This document shows, piece after piece, positions 1 through 7,977 of a stretch of 41,389 bases of DNA (positions are counted from its first letter, which is position 1; every line of letters begins with the position of its first letter). The stretch comes from Labilithrix sp. Lineage in GTDB: Bacteria; Myxococcota_A; Polyangia; Polyangiales; Polyangiaceae. The stretch lies in assembly GCA_019637175.1 (NCBI GenBank), contig JAHBWD010000072.1:1-41389 (forward strand), written 5' to 3'. The translations under genes and the position numbers were made by a program. The notes below the pieces were generated by a model. It was not told the DNA's origin, searched no databases, and saw nothing but the letters and a program-made list of their open reading frames with translations.

Positions 1-1267
1 CCGGGCCGTCGAGCTCCGGCATCGCGGGCGGCGCGAACGGCGCCTCGCCGGCCGACGCGACGCTCGCGCTCGCGCTCGGCGTCGGGCCGGCCGCCTCCGG
101 GCTTCGACCGCGCGAGACGGCGACGCCGGCGATCGCGGCCACGACCACGATCGCGCCGCCGAGCGCGATGATGCCTCGGCGCGAGCGCGTCGTCGTCTGG
201 GCCTGCGTCGTGCCCCACGCCGCCGCGGCGACGATCTCGGGGCTGCTCGGCATGGGGGTGACGCCGCCGCCGCTCGGCGACGCCGCCTCCATCGCGGGGA
301 GGCTCCGCATCGGCGGTCTCCTTCCGGTGCCGAGGACGTCGAGCGCGCGTTCGGCGGTTCCGCGATCGCGCGCCGGCCCGAAGGGCTCGAGCGCGTGCGC
401 GAGCTCGCCGACGTTGGCGTGTCGCGCGGCCGGATCCTTCTCGAGGCAGCGGAGGATCGCGGCGCACAGCCCGTCGGGCAGATCGGGCCGGAGATCCTTG
501 GGGTTCGGCACGCTCTCTTGCGCGACCTTGAAGCAAAGCTCGAGGATCGTGTCGGCCTCGAACGGAACCTTGCCCGTGAGCAGCTCGAAGCCGATCGCGC
601 CGAGCGCCCAGAGATCGGAGCGCTCGTCGACGTGCTTCGACGAGCGCATCTGCTCCGGCGACATGTAGAGCGGCGAGCCGAGGAGCATCTCGGTCTTCGT
701 GAGCGACATCTGGTCGCCGCCGATCGAAGTGTCGATCGTCTTCGAGATGCCGAAGTCGAGCACCTTCACGAGCGGCCGGCCGTCGACGCCGCGCGTGAGG
801 AAGAGGTTGCCCGGCTTGAGATCGCGATGGACGATCCCGAGCGCGTGCGCCTCGGCGAGGCCCTCGGCCGCGTGCAAGAGGTAGCTCACCGCGTCTTCGA
901 TCGCGATGGGCCCGCTGCGCGCGCGGATGACGGCGTGGAGATCGTTGCCGTCGAGGAACTCCATCACGATGTACGGGCAGCTGTCTTCGAGGCGGCCGAC
1001 GTCGAGCACCTTGGCGACGTGCGAGCCCTTGAGGCGCACCGAGGCGCGCGCTTCGCGGAGGAAGCGATTGACGAGCTCCTCGTTGGTGGCCGCGGCGGGG
1101 AGCAGGAACTTGAGCGCGACCTTCTGATCGAGGTCGACGTGGTGCGCCGCGACGACGACGCCCATGCCGCCGACGCCGAGGACCTTCTCGACGCGGTACT
1201 TCGAGGCGAGGATGTCCCCTTCCTGCACCGGCGCCGAGCTGGCGGGCTGTGTGGGAGACGAGGGCAT
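1..1267 (-). CDS. Membrane-anchored Ser/Thr protein kinase (3' end beyond window)
   Basis: Hanks-type protein kinase, cut by the left window edge, so the C-terminus is not seen. Visible hallmarks: glycine loop GVGGMG (about residues 31-36), the ATP-binding Lys in VALKF (K53), the catalytic loop HRDLKPGN (D149), DFG at 171-173 and the SPEQ segment. The kinase domain ends near residue 300. A basic TRSRR stop-transfer-like stretch and one hydrophobic helix follow, then a Pro/Ala/Ser-rich segment that should lie outside the cytoplasm. ATG 1267 follows GGGGG at a usable distance. It is divergent from the kinase gene at 1406. By analogy with the other kinases here it may head a kinase/TPR/lipoprotein cluster outside the window. 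The kinase call is firm; ligand and substrates are unknown. Confidence 0.93.
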   Translation of the reverse strand, partial: MPSSPTQPASSAPVQEGDILASKYRVEKVLGVGGMGVVVAAHHVDLDQKVALKFLLPAAATNEELVNRFLREARASVRLKGSHVAKVLDVGRLEDSCPYIVMEFLDGNDLHAVIRARSGPIAIEDAVSYLLHAAEGLAEAHALGIVHRDLKPGNLFLTRGVDGRPLVKVLDFGISKTIDTSIGGDQMSLTKTEMLLGSPLYMSPEQMRSSKHVDERSDLWALGAIGFELLTGKVPFEADTILELCFKVAQESVPNPKDLRPDLPDGLCAAILRCLEKDPAARHANVGELAHALEPFGPARDRGTAERALDVLGTGRRPPMRSLPAMEAASPSGGGVTPMPSSPEIVAAAAWGTTQAQTTTRSRRGIIALGGAIVVVAAIAGVAVSRGRSPEAAGPTPSASASVASAGEAPFAPPAMPELDGP

Positions 1268-1405
1268 GGTCGGCCCCCTATTTTCGCCCGCCGGGGCCCC
1301 TCCGCGCAATGGATAGCCCGGCTTTTCGGCGCACCTCGCGCCGGGCCCCGGCGCGGCCTTCGCCGGGCGGCCTTTTTCGTGGGGTTCGTATGGTAAGGAG
1401 CGGAC

Positions 1406-2620
1406 ATGGAGCCCGGCGCGCTTCTCGGGAACGGACGTTACGTCGTCCGCGGCGTGCTCGGCGAGGGCGCGCAGGGGACGACGTTCGACGCGTTCGATCA
1501 GCAGGCGGGGCGGGCCGTCGCGATCAAGCGCTTCGACGTGCGCGGCGCGAAGAGCTGGAAGGACGTCGAGCTCGCCGAGCGCGAGGCGCGCGTCCTCGCC
1601 ACGCTCGACCATCCGCACGTGCCTCGCTACTTCGATCACTTCTCGGAGAACGACGCGCTCTACCTCGTGATGGAGAAGATCACCGGCGAGACGCTCGAGG
1701 AGATCCGGCGCCGCCAGGGCCCGCTGCCCGAAGACGAGGTGCGCCGGTTCCTCGCGTGCGCCGACCGCGCGATGACGTACCTCCACGGTCGGTCGTCGCC
1801 GGTCGTCCATCGCGACGTGAAGCCGCGCAACGTCGTCCGACGCGACGACGGCGCGTACGTCTTCGTCGACTTCGGCGCCGTGAGCGAGCTCGTGCATCGC
1901 CGCGGCGGCGCGAGCACGGTGGTCGGTACGATCGGCTTCATGGCGCCCGAGCAGCTCCAGGGGCGCGCGGTCGCCGCCACCGACGTCTACGCGGTCGGCG
2001 CGACCGCGCTCGCGGCGCTCACCGGCGCCGAGCCGGACACGCTGCCGCACCAGGGCCTGCGCGTCGACGTCGCGGCCGCGCTCCAGGGCCGCGCGAGCCC
2101 CTCGATGATCGCGATCCTCGAGCGCATGCTCGAGCCCGATCCCGATCGGCGCGCGCCGAGCGTCGCCGCGGCGCTCGAAGGTGCCGCCGCCGTCGCCGAC
2201 GTGCCCGCCCCGCGGCGCGCGCCGAAGCGCGTCGTCACGAACGAAGACGCCGCGGTGAAGAGCATCCGCAACCTCTTGTGGCTCCTCTGGGGCCTCGGCT
2301 GGATCATCGTTCCGCTGCTCCTGCGCGAGGTGCACGCGGTGCGCTACATCCCGCTCGTGATGTTCGGCGCGCTCGCTTCGCTCTTCGTCGTCACGTGGCA
2401 CAAGGGCGCCGTGATCCGCGCGATGCTCCGCGCCGTCACCGGTCGCGCCTCGCAGATCTCGGTCGCGGAAGCGCCGCAGAAGCGCGTCGACGCCGCCGAC
2501 GCGCAGCGCGTCCGCGTGCACGCGACGCAGCTCCGGCCGGAGGAGATGGTCGGTCAGACGGAGATCGATTCGCTCGAGCGCGATCGCGAGCGCGAGCAGC
2601 GCAAGCGCGCGCGTCGCTGA
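1406..2620 (+). CDS. Ser/Thr protein kinase with C-terminal two-helix membrane anchor
   Basis: 404-residue Hanks-type kinase. Motifs: glycine loop GEGAQG (19-24), AIK (K41), HRDVKPRN (D137, N142), DFG (155-157), APE (180-182). Two hydrophobic helices lie near 290-306 and 314-331, followed by a charged tail of about 70 residues. With two helices after the kinase, the tail should return to the cytoplasm, so this kinase lacks the large outer domain of its relatives here. The subdomain IX region reads DVYAVG instead of the usual DIWSLG. The start is supported by AAGGAG five bases upstream of ATG. The stop abuts the stop of the convergent gene (TGAaTCA, 2618-2624). The kinase domain resembles those with membrane-proximal regulatory roles; its target is not evident. 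Confidence 0.92.
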   Translation: MEPGALLGNGRYVVRGVLGEGAQGTTFDAFDQQAGRAVAIKRFDVRGAKSWKDVELAEREARVLATLDHPHVPRYFDHFSENDALYLVMEKITGETLEEIRRRQGPLPEDEVRRFLACADRAMTYLHGRSSPVVHRDVKPRNVVRRDDGAYVFVDFGAVSELVHRRGGASTVVGTIGFMAPEQLQGRAVAATDVYAVGATALAALTGAEPDTLPHQGLRVDVAAALQGRASPSMIAILERMLEPDPDRRAPSVAAALEGAAAVADVPAPRRAPKRVVTNEDAAVKSIRNLLWLLWGLGWIIVPLLLREVHAVRYIPLVMFGALASLFVVTWHKGAVIRAMLRAVTGRASQISVAEAPQKRVDAADAQRVRVHATQLRPEEMVGQTEIDSLERDREREQRKRARR

Positions 2621-2621
2621 A

Positions 2622-3986
2622 TCAGCGCCGTCGCCGCATGGCGGCGACGAGGGCCGCGGCGAACGCGAGCGCGGCGACGAGCGGGCTCGCCGATCGCGTC
2701 GAGGCCGAGCAGCCGCCGCCGGCGTCGAACGCGTCGGCGGCGCTCTCGCCGGCGTCGCCCGTGCCCGCGTCCGTGCCGGCGTCGGGGCCGCAGCCGAGGA
2801 GGCCTCGCAGCGTGGGCCAGGGCGAGATCGCGGCCGCGCCGGTGCCGCCGCCGGCGCACTCGACGTGCGTGCTGGTGCCCGGCGGGCAGGTGAGGGGCCC
2901 GCGGACGTCGCAGAACCGAAGCTTCGTTTCGAACGTGACGCCCTCGTCGTGCGAGACGCCGGCGACGAAGCCGCTCCGCTCACTCGAGCAAGCCCACAGG
3001 CCGTCGGGCGCCCACGCGAGGCACTGGACCTCGATCGTCGAGCGCTGCTGGAAGGCGAAGTCGGTCGTGCTCGCCATGTGGAGGCCGTCGGTGGTGCTCC
3101 CGACCCAGATCTTCGAGCCGTCGGGAGAGAGCGCGAAGCCCGAGAGGCCCGACTGCGCGCGGAAGACGACGCGGTACGTCTTGCCCGCGTCGTCGGTCAC
3201 GAGCAGGCGCGACGGATCCTCGGGCTGGCCGGCGGTGCGGAGGTAGACGCGATCGGCGTTCTTCGGATCGACCGCGGCGATGAACGCCGCGCGCTCGCCC
3301 GGCTCGAGCGGGATCGCGTCTTCGGTCCACGTCTTGCCGCGGTCGCGCGAGACGAGCAGCACGCCCTTCGGTGAGGTCTGGTAATCGCGTACGGTCGTGA
3401 GGTAGATGCGATCGGGATCGGTCGCCGTGACGTCGACGGTCTCGCCGAGCAGCGTCGGATCGAGGAAGGGGCCGGTGCGCGTGAACGAGCGTCCTTCGTC
3501 CGTCGTCTCGTAGAGCGCCGAGCGAAAGAACAGATCGCCGGCGTCGTTCTGGAAGTCGAACGAGCTCGCGAACGCGAAGACGTCGCCGCGTCGCTCGGGG
3601 CGCGCGACCACGTCGACGAACACGAGCCCTTCGGGCTCGCCTCCGGCGTGCGAGAACGAGCAGCCGCGGTCGCGCGTGATCGCGACGCCCCCGAACGTCG
3701 ACGCGATGAACGTTCCTTCCGGCGTGATCGCGAACATCGGATCTTCGTCGCCGGTGACGTTGAGCGATCGCTCGCAGATCCAGTCCCACGTCTTGCCGCG
3801 ATCGGGGGAGACCATGACGCCGAACGTCGTTCGCAAGAGCAGGAGCTCCGGATCGGTCGGCGAGAAGAAGAGCGCGTTCGACGCCGGGAAGCGGCTGTTC
3901 GCGCGCGCTTCGCGACCGAGGGCGACGAGCGCCAGCGCGACCGACAGGGCGATCAGGAGCAGGCGGCGCACGCCCGGATGGTACAC
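2622..3986 (-). CDS. Secreted BNR/Asp-box beta-propeller protein with MYXO-CTERM-like tail
   Basis: About 454 residues. A signal peptide (hydrophobic LLLIALSVALALVALG, then ARA) precedes repeated Asp-boxes of the SxDxGxTW type: SPDRGKTW, TRDRGCSF, TTDEGRSF, SRDRGKTW, TDDAGKTY, SHDEGVTF. These fit a sortilin/sialidase-like beta-propeller; I see no sialidase catalytic set. The C-terminus has an Asp/Ala/Gly linker, then GGGCS, a hydrophobic helix and RRRR. This matches the MYXO-CTERM sorting signal processed by myxosortase, so the protein is probably displayed on or released from the surface. Start: GTG at 3986 has GGA six bases upstream; GTG at 3971, five codons later, is an alternative. The function of the propeller is unknown. 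Confidence 0.85.
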   Translation of the reverse strand: MYHPGVRRLLLIALSVALALVALGREARANSRFPASNALFFSPTDPELLLLRTTFGVMVSPDRGKTWDWICERSLNVTGDEDPMFAITPEGTFIASTFGGVAITRDRGCSFSHAGGEPEGLVFVDVVARPERRGDVFAFASSFDFQNDAGDLFFRSALYETTDEGRSFTRTGPFLDPTLLGETVDVTATDPDRIYLTTVRDYQTSPKGVLLVSRDRGKTWTEDAIPLEPGERAAFIAAVDPKNADRVYLRTAGQPEDPSRLLVTDDAGKTYRVVFRAQSGLSGFALSPDGSKIWVGSTTDGLHMASTTDFAFQQRSTIEVQCLAWAPDGLWACSSERSGFVAGVSHDEGVTFETKLRFCDVRGPLTCPPGTSTHVECAGGGTGAAAISPWPTLRGLLGCGPDAGTDAGTGDAGESAADAFDAGGGCSASTRSASPLVAALAFAAALVAAMRRRR

Positions 3987-4106
3987 GCGAGATCCACGAA
4001 GGAGACCAAACCGGCGCCCACCCCCGCTCGCCGCCGAGACCGAATTCCCCAACGACATCGCGAGGGCGTTGCTTGGTAGACAATGTAGGTGGATGGGGCA
4101 TAGAGC

Positions 4107-5804
4107 GTGCTGGTGGGAGGCATGCGTCTCCGCCCCGCGCTCCTCCTCGCCACCCTCGCTCTCGCCGCGTGCAGCAGCGCGCCGGAGGAAGACACCTCCG
4201 CTGACCAAGGCGAGATCGTCGATTCTTCGTCTGGGCCGAAGCTCTGCGCGGGCGTCCGCGGAAACGGCCAGTCGATCCTGACGCACTTCGCGTCGCTCTC
4301 GCAGATCGTCGAGCACTACGGCGTCGTCGACGGCATGGCCGGCGGCAGCTCGGGCAGCATCACGACGTTCACGTACGAGAGCATGCTCAAGAACCCGGTC
4401 ATCCGGCAGTGCAGCGGCAAGCCCTGCTCGCCCGAGGCGGCGGCGTCTCGACTCGCGCTCGCCCTCAAGAGCGTCGAAGGCTACGCGTACGCGGTCGGCG
4501 ACTCCGACGAAGGCGTCGCGATCAAGGGCCTCGCCGCCACCGCGCTCGAGCTCAAGGCCAACTACGACGCGCGCGGCATCGACGCGCTCGGCGGCGCGGA
4601 GAGCGCCGAGGCCGCGAAGCGCTTGAAGGAAGTGCTGAGCATCCCCGAGGTGCGCGGCCTCGTGAACCCCGAGGTGTTCCGCATGCTCGCCGACACCGAG
4701 CACCTCGCGTTCAACGTGAACGAGATCAAGACGTCGATCACGACGTTGGGCGCGTTCTCCGTCGACGACAACCGTCTCTTCTTCCGCGCCGGCATCCTCT
4801 CGTGGCCCGCGCTCGCGACCTACTTCGGGCGCGTCGGCGACTTCTACGCGGGCTACGGCCCCGCCGACAAAGCGGGCATGAGCGCCTGGCTCGACGCGTG
4901 CGCCGACGGCACGCGAGGCAAGCCGTGGAGCGAAGCGGCCAACGTCGCGATCCCCTCCGGCGGCACTTGCGGCGAGGCGCTCTCCTCGCTCATCAAAGAC
5001 TTCCGCGCCAAGGCGCGCGCGAGCGAGGGCACGTACACGTCGCGCATCGACGAGCGCGCCGGCGATCCCAAGTCTCCGCTCCACAAGCTCGTCTCCACCG
5101 CGGTGCTCGAGGGCGACGCCGTCACGCAGTGGAAGACGGCGCACGCGCGCTACGCCAAGGGCGAGTTCCCGACGGGCAACGTCGCGTTCGAGCCTGCGTT
5201 CGGCGACGTCGCCTTCGGCTACTGGGGGAGCGACGCCGACATCGCCAAGGTGAAGCAGAACGCCGCCAAGCACGGCGACCTCAAGACGCGGAAGTTCTCT
5301 TCGCTCGGCAACGCGTCGTGGCGCGAGATCCTCTCCGCGTCGCCCGCCGAGCCCGGTCTCTCGCGCTTCGTCGCGCTCGAAGACGGGCGCATCTCCGCCG
5401 GCGGGTGGAGCGATCTCGCGCCCTCGCTCGTCCTCGACAACCTCGGGTGCGAGCAGGTCGTGCTCGTGACGCGCGAAGGCGACGAGTCGGGCTTCGCGAC
5501 CAAGATCGCGGCGCACCTCGGCATGTCGGAGGGCGACTGGAAGAACCTCTACGATCTCGACAACCCCTCTTCGAGCTACTCGCGATCGGTCGCCACGGCC
5601 GACGCCGTCTGGTGCACCAACTGGAACGCGTTCAGCGACGCGCAGATGGGCGCCATGGTCCTCGACGCGTTCAACGCCCCGCTCGAGACGCGGCCGTCGT
5701 TCGCGAGCGCGCGCGTGCTCACGCCGTACGCTCGCACCACCGAGCGCACGGGCAAGGCCGGCTGCACGCCGGGGATCAGCGCGGGCGCGACGTACCCGCG
5801 CTGA
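4107..5804 (+). CDS. Patatin-like lipoprotein (putative lipid acyl hydrolase)
   Basis: 565-residue predicted lipoprotein with lipobox LAAC (C22). After a short linker comes a patatin-like start: a Gly-rich turn GVRGNGQ (49-55), then GGSSGS (79-84), a GxSxG-type nucleophile elbow with S81. A later segment, SAGGWSDLAP followed by a Leu-rich helix and LGCEQVVLV, aligns by eye with the patatin DGG...NNP...LGA region, but the usual catalytic Asp position appears to be Ala. The protein may therefore use another acid or be inactive. GTG at 4107 has a GGATGGGG stretch upstream. ATG at 4122 is an alternative but its GGGAGG is only one base away. Convergent with the astacin gene (9-base gap). The patatin assignment is motif-based and moderate. 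Confidence 0.7.
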   Translation: MLVGGMRLRPALLLATLALAACSSAPEEDTSADQGEIVDSSSGPKLCAGVRGNGQSILTHFASLSQIVEHYGVVDGMAGGSSGSITTFTYESMLKNPVIRQCSGKPCSPEAAASRLALALKSVEGYAYAVGDSDEGVAIKGLAATALELKANYDARGIDALGGAESAEAAKRLKEVLSIPEVRGLVNPEVFRMLADTEHLAFNVNEIKTSITTLGAFSVDDNRLFFRAGILSWPALATYFGRVGDFYAGYGPADKAGMSAWLDACADGTRGKPWSEAANVAIPSGGTCGEALSSLIKDFRAKARASEGTYTSRIDERAGDPKSPLHKLVSTAVLEGDAVTQWKTAHARYAKGEFPTGNVAFEPAFGDVAFGYWGSDADIAKVKQNAAKHGDLKTRKFSSLGNASWREILSASPAEPGLSRFVALEDGRISAGGWSDLAPSLVLDNLGCEQVVLVTREGDESGFATKIAAHLGMSEGDWKNLYDLDNPSSSYSRSVATADAVWCTNWNAFSDAQMGAMVLDAFNAPLETRPSFASARVLTPYARTTERTGKAGCTPGISAGATYPR

Positions 5805-5813
5805 TCGACGGGC

Positions 5814-7448
5814 TCACTGCCCGCGGAGCTCCCACGTGCCGCCGCCGCTGTCGGCGGTGAAGTGACCCCACGTGCCGGTGAACGTGCGCTCGGCCGTGCT
5901 CGGCCGCGTGAACCTCGCGCGGCCGGAGCCCGGCGGCAGGAAGGTGAGCCAGTTGCACGCGAGCGCCAAGCCCTGCGCATCCTTGTTGCACTCGAGACGG
6001 CTCTGCACCGTCGGCGTCTCCTGGAAGCTGCACGAGAGCGTGCTGCCGCTGTCGGTGCACGCCATCGGTCCGCGCGTCGTCGCATAGTTGCCGGAGAGCG
6101 AGGTGTTGCCTCCCGCGCCCGGCGGCGGGGCCGCCGGCGGCGGCGTGCTGGGCGGCGCCTGCCCGAGGGGCGTGAGCGTCCACGCGCCGCGGCTGTCGTG
6201 CGAGAACAGATCGCCGAACGTCCCCGCGATGACGCCGTTCGCCTGGCGCGCGAAGCTCGCGCGCCCTTGCCCGCCGCCGCTCCAGCCGCAGTCGAGCTGC
6301 TGGCCGTTCGCCGCGCAGACGAGGAAGCCGCCGGGGTACTGGCAGTTGACGGTGTTGCCGCTCTGCGCGCACGCGACGTTGCCGCGGTTCGACGAGTAGT
6401 TGCCCGCGAACGAGCCGCTCGCGGCGGGCGGCGGCGTCGTCGGCGGCGGCGTCGTGGGAGGCGGAACGGTGGTCGGCCCCGGCACGGAGGGCGGCGGCGT
6501 CGTTTGGGCGTAGAGCTCCTCGATCGCCGCGCGATCGAGCTGCGAGAGCCCTTCGCGCTGGCCGATCGTGACGCCGGCGACCTTCGGGATGATCGTCGGT
6601 CGACCCGAGCGGCTGAACGCGCGCGCGGAGTAGTGCATGATGCTGCCGAAGTCGTACGGCCCGATGTCGACGCCGCGCGAGTCGCGCTTCTCGAAGTTGT
6701 CTTCGAATCCGCGCGAGATCTCGTTGAACGCGATCGTGATGAACTCGTCGCGATCGCCGCGCGACTGCTCGTGGAAGAAGCCGGCGGCGTGCAAGATCTC
6801 GTGGACGACGCCGCCTTGCTGGCAGCCGTCGGTGACCTGGATGTCTTGCCGGCCGCCGATGCGACCGAGGAACGAGCTGCAGCCGTCGCCGTTGTCACGG
6901 AAGACGACGAAGTCGTTGTCGGCCGGCGTGCGCGGGCGAAGCTTGAGCGACGTCGTGTTGACGTGCGCGATCGCGCCGTTGATGTCGCGCCCGACCTTCG
7001 CGTTGATCGAGCCGTCGATGACGAACGGGATCTCCGATCGCGGCCAGAAGTGCGTCCTGCTCGCGAGCGCGACCGCCGATCGGACGTTGCGCTGCGGAGC
7101 GAAGGGCATTCCGTACTTGAGGGGCACCTGCGCGGCCGGGCCGAGCATGATGTCGCCTTCCATGATCGCCTGGCCGTCGACGACGGCGTAGCGAACGAGC
7201 TGCTGGTTCTGGCTGCCTGGCAGGAACAGGAGCGCGGTCGCGTGCTGGCGTGGTTGCAGCGGCCGGTAGGTCTCCGCGGGGCTCCCGCCGGCGAGCGGGC
7301 CGCCCGCGGTGGCGGGGCCGTAGCTCGGCCCTCCATACGGAGGCGGCCTCTGCGCCGTGCCGCTTCCGACGACGCAGCCTCCCAACGTCACACAGCAAAC
7401 CGTGGCAGTGATCGACCGAGCGATGCCCATCGTGGAAATTGTCGTCAA
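5814..7448 (-). CDS. Astacin-family (M12A) metalloprotease lipoprotein with duplicated C-terminal domain
   Basis: 544 residues. Lipobox LGGC (C25). The catalytic domain carries the full astacin zinc signature HEILHAAGFFHEQSRGDRD (from H216; E217 catalytic; third His at 226) and the Met-turn SIMHY (269-273). It should cleave proteins at the cell surface. After the protease come Pro-rich linkers (TPPPS, PPTTPPP) and two related modules of about 85-90 residues. Each begins GNY(S/A) then RG, has Cys pairs, and ends in a GT(F/W)G...G(A/T)W pattern, suggesting a tandem beta domain for binding. TTG at 7448 has AGGGG six bases upstream; ATG at 7430 is an alternative and still leaves a usable signal peptide. 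Confidence 0.9.
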   Translation of the reverse strand: MTTISTMGIARSITATVCCVTLGGCVVGSGTAQRPPPYGGPSYGPATAGGPLAGGSPAETYRPLQPRQHATALLFLPGSQNQQLVRYAVVDGQAIMEGDIMLGPAAQVPLKYGMPFAPQRNVRSAVALASRTHFWPRSEIPFVIDGSINAKVGRDINGAIAHVNTTSLKLRPRTPADNDFVVFRDNGDGCSSFLGRIGGRQDIQVTDGCQQGGVVHEILHAAGFFHEQSRGDRDEFITIAFNEISRGFEDNFEKRDSRGVDIGPYDFGSIMHYSARAFSRSGRPTIIPKVAGVTIGQREGLSQLDRAAIEELYAQTTPPPSVPGPTTVPPPTTPPPTTPPPAASGSFAGNYSSNRGNVACAQSGNTVNCQYPGGFLVCAANGQQLDCGWSGGGQGRASFARQANGVIAGTFGDLFSHDSRGAWTLTPLGQAPPSTPPPAAPPPGAGGNTSLSGNYATTRGPMACTDSGSTLSCSFQETPTVQSRLECNKDAQGLALACNWLTFLPPGSGRARFTRPSTAERTFTGTWGHFTADSGGGTWELRGQ

Positions 7449-7526
7449 TCTCGACCCCTTCGGCTACCAAAACCGCGCGCGCGCGCGGGCCCGTCACTGT
7501 TTGACGAAGAAGGCCTCCGGCTGATG

Positions 7527-7532
7527 TAGGCT
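7527..7532 (+). promoter_or_regulatory. -10-like TAGGCT, leaderless-type position
   Basis: TAGGCT ends 7 bases before ATG 7540, and no Shine-Dalgarno lies between. Transcription would start at or next to the A of the start codon. Confidence 0.45.
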
Positions 7533-7539
7533 CTCGCCG

Positions 7540-7977
7540 ATGTCGCGGATCTCGCTGCCGGTTCTCCTCTCGTTCTTCGCCGCGGCGGTCGCCGCCTGCG
7601 ACCCGCCGAAAACCGAGCCCGTGGCGCCAAGCTCGAGCATGGCGCCGCCGGACGCCGGCGCGCCCACATCGCCCGCGGATGCCGCCCCCTCCGAGGTCGG
7701 CGAGGCCGGCGCCGCCGACGCCGTGACGACGCTGTTCGTGCGCGAAGCGCTCGCCGACTGCGAAGGCGGCGCGGGCCCGATGAAGTGCATGCAGGTCCGC
7801 GGTTCCGACAAGGAGGAGTGGACGCTCCTCTATCAGTCGATCGAGGGCTTCACGTACGAGCCGGGCAACGCGTACGAGCTTCGCGTCGCCGCCAAGGCCG
7901 CGGGCAAGCCGCCCGCCGACGGCTCGTCGCGCCGCCTTCGTCTCGTCGAGATCGTGTCGAAGAAGAAGGCTCCCTAG
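7540..7977 (+). CDS. DUF4377-like small lipoprotein
   Basis: 145-residue lipoprotein: signal peptide with VAAC (C20), then an Ala/Pro/Asp-rich linker to about residue 60. The C-terminal domain reads LFVREALADCEG, MKCMQVRG, WTLLYQSIEGFTYEPG and YELRV. This is the pattern of DUF4377, a small domain with two conserved Cys often found next to META/HslJ-like domains in envelope proteins. No enzymatic role is known for the family. It is transcribed alone. Its stop TAG shares the palindrome CTAG (7974-7977) with the stop of the convergent barrel gene, so the two coding regions overlap by four bases. Confidence 0.82.
   Translation: MSRISLPVLLSFFAAAVAACDPPKTEPVAPSSSMAPPDAGAPTSPADAAPSEVGEAGAADAVTTLFVREALADCEGGAGPMKCMQVRGSDKEEWTLLYQSIEGFTYEPGNAYELRVAAKAAGKPPADGSSRRLRLVEIVSKKKAP

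Noticed and set aside
3987..5516. Upstream extension of the BNR protein frame on the minus strand
   Set aside because: The signal peptide starts at 3986/3971; the extension runs antisense through the patatin-like gene and has no recognisable content.
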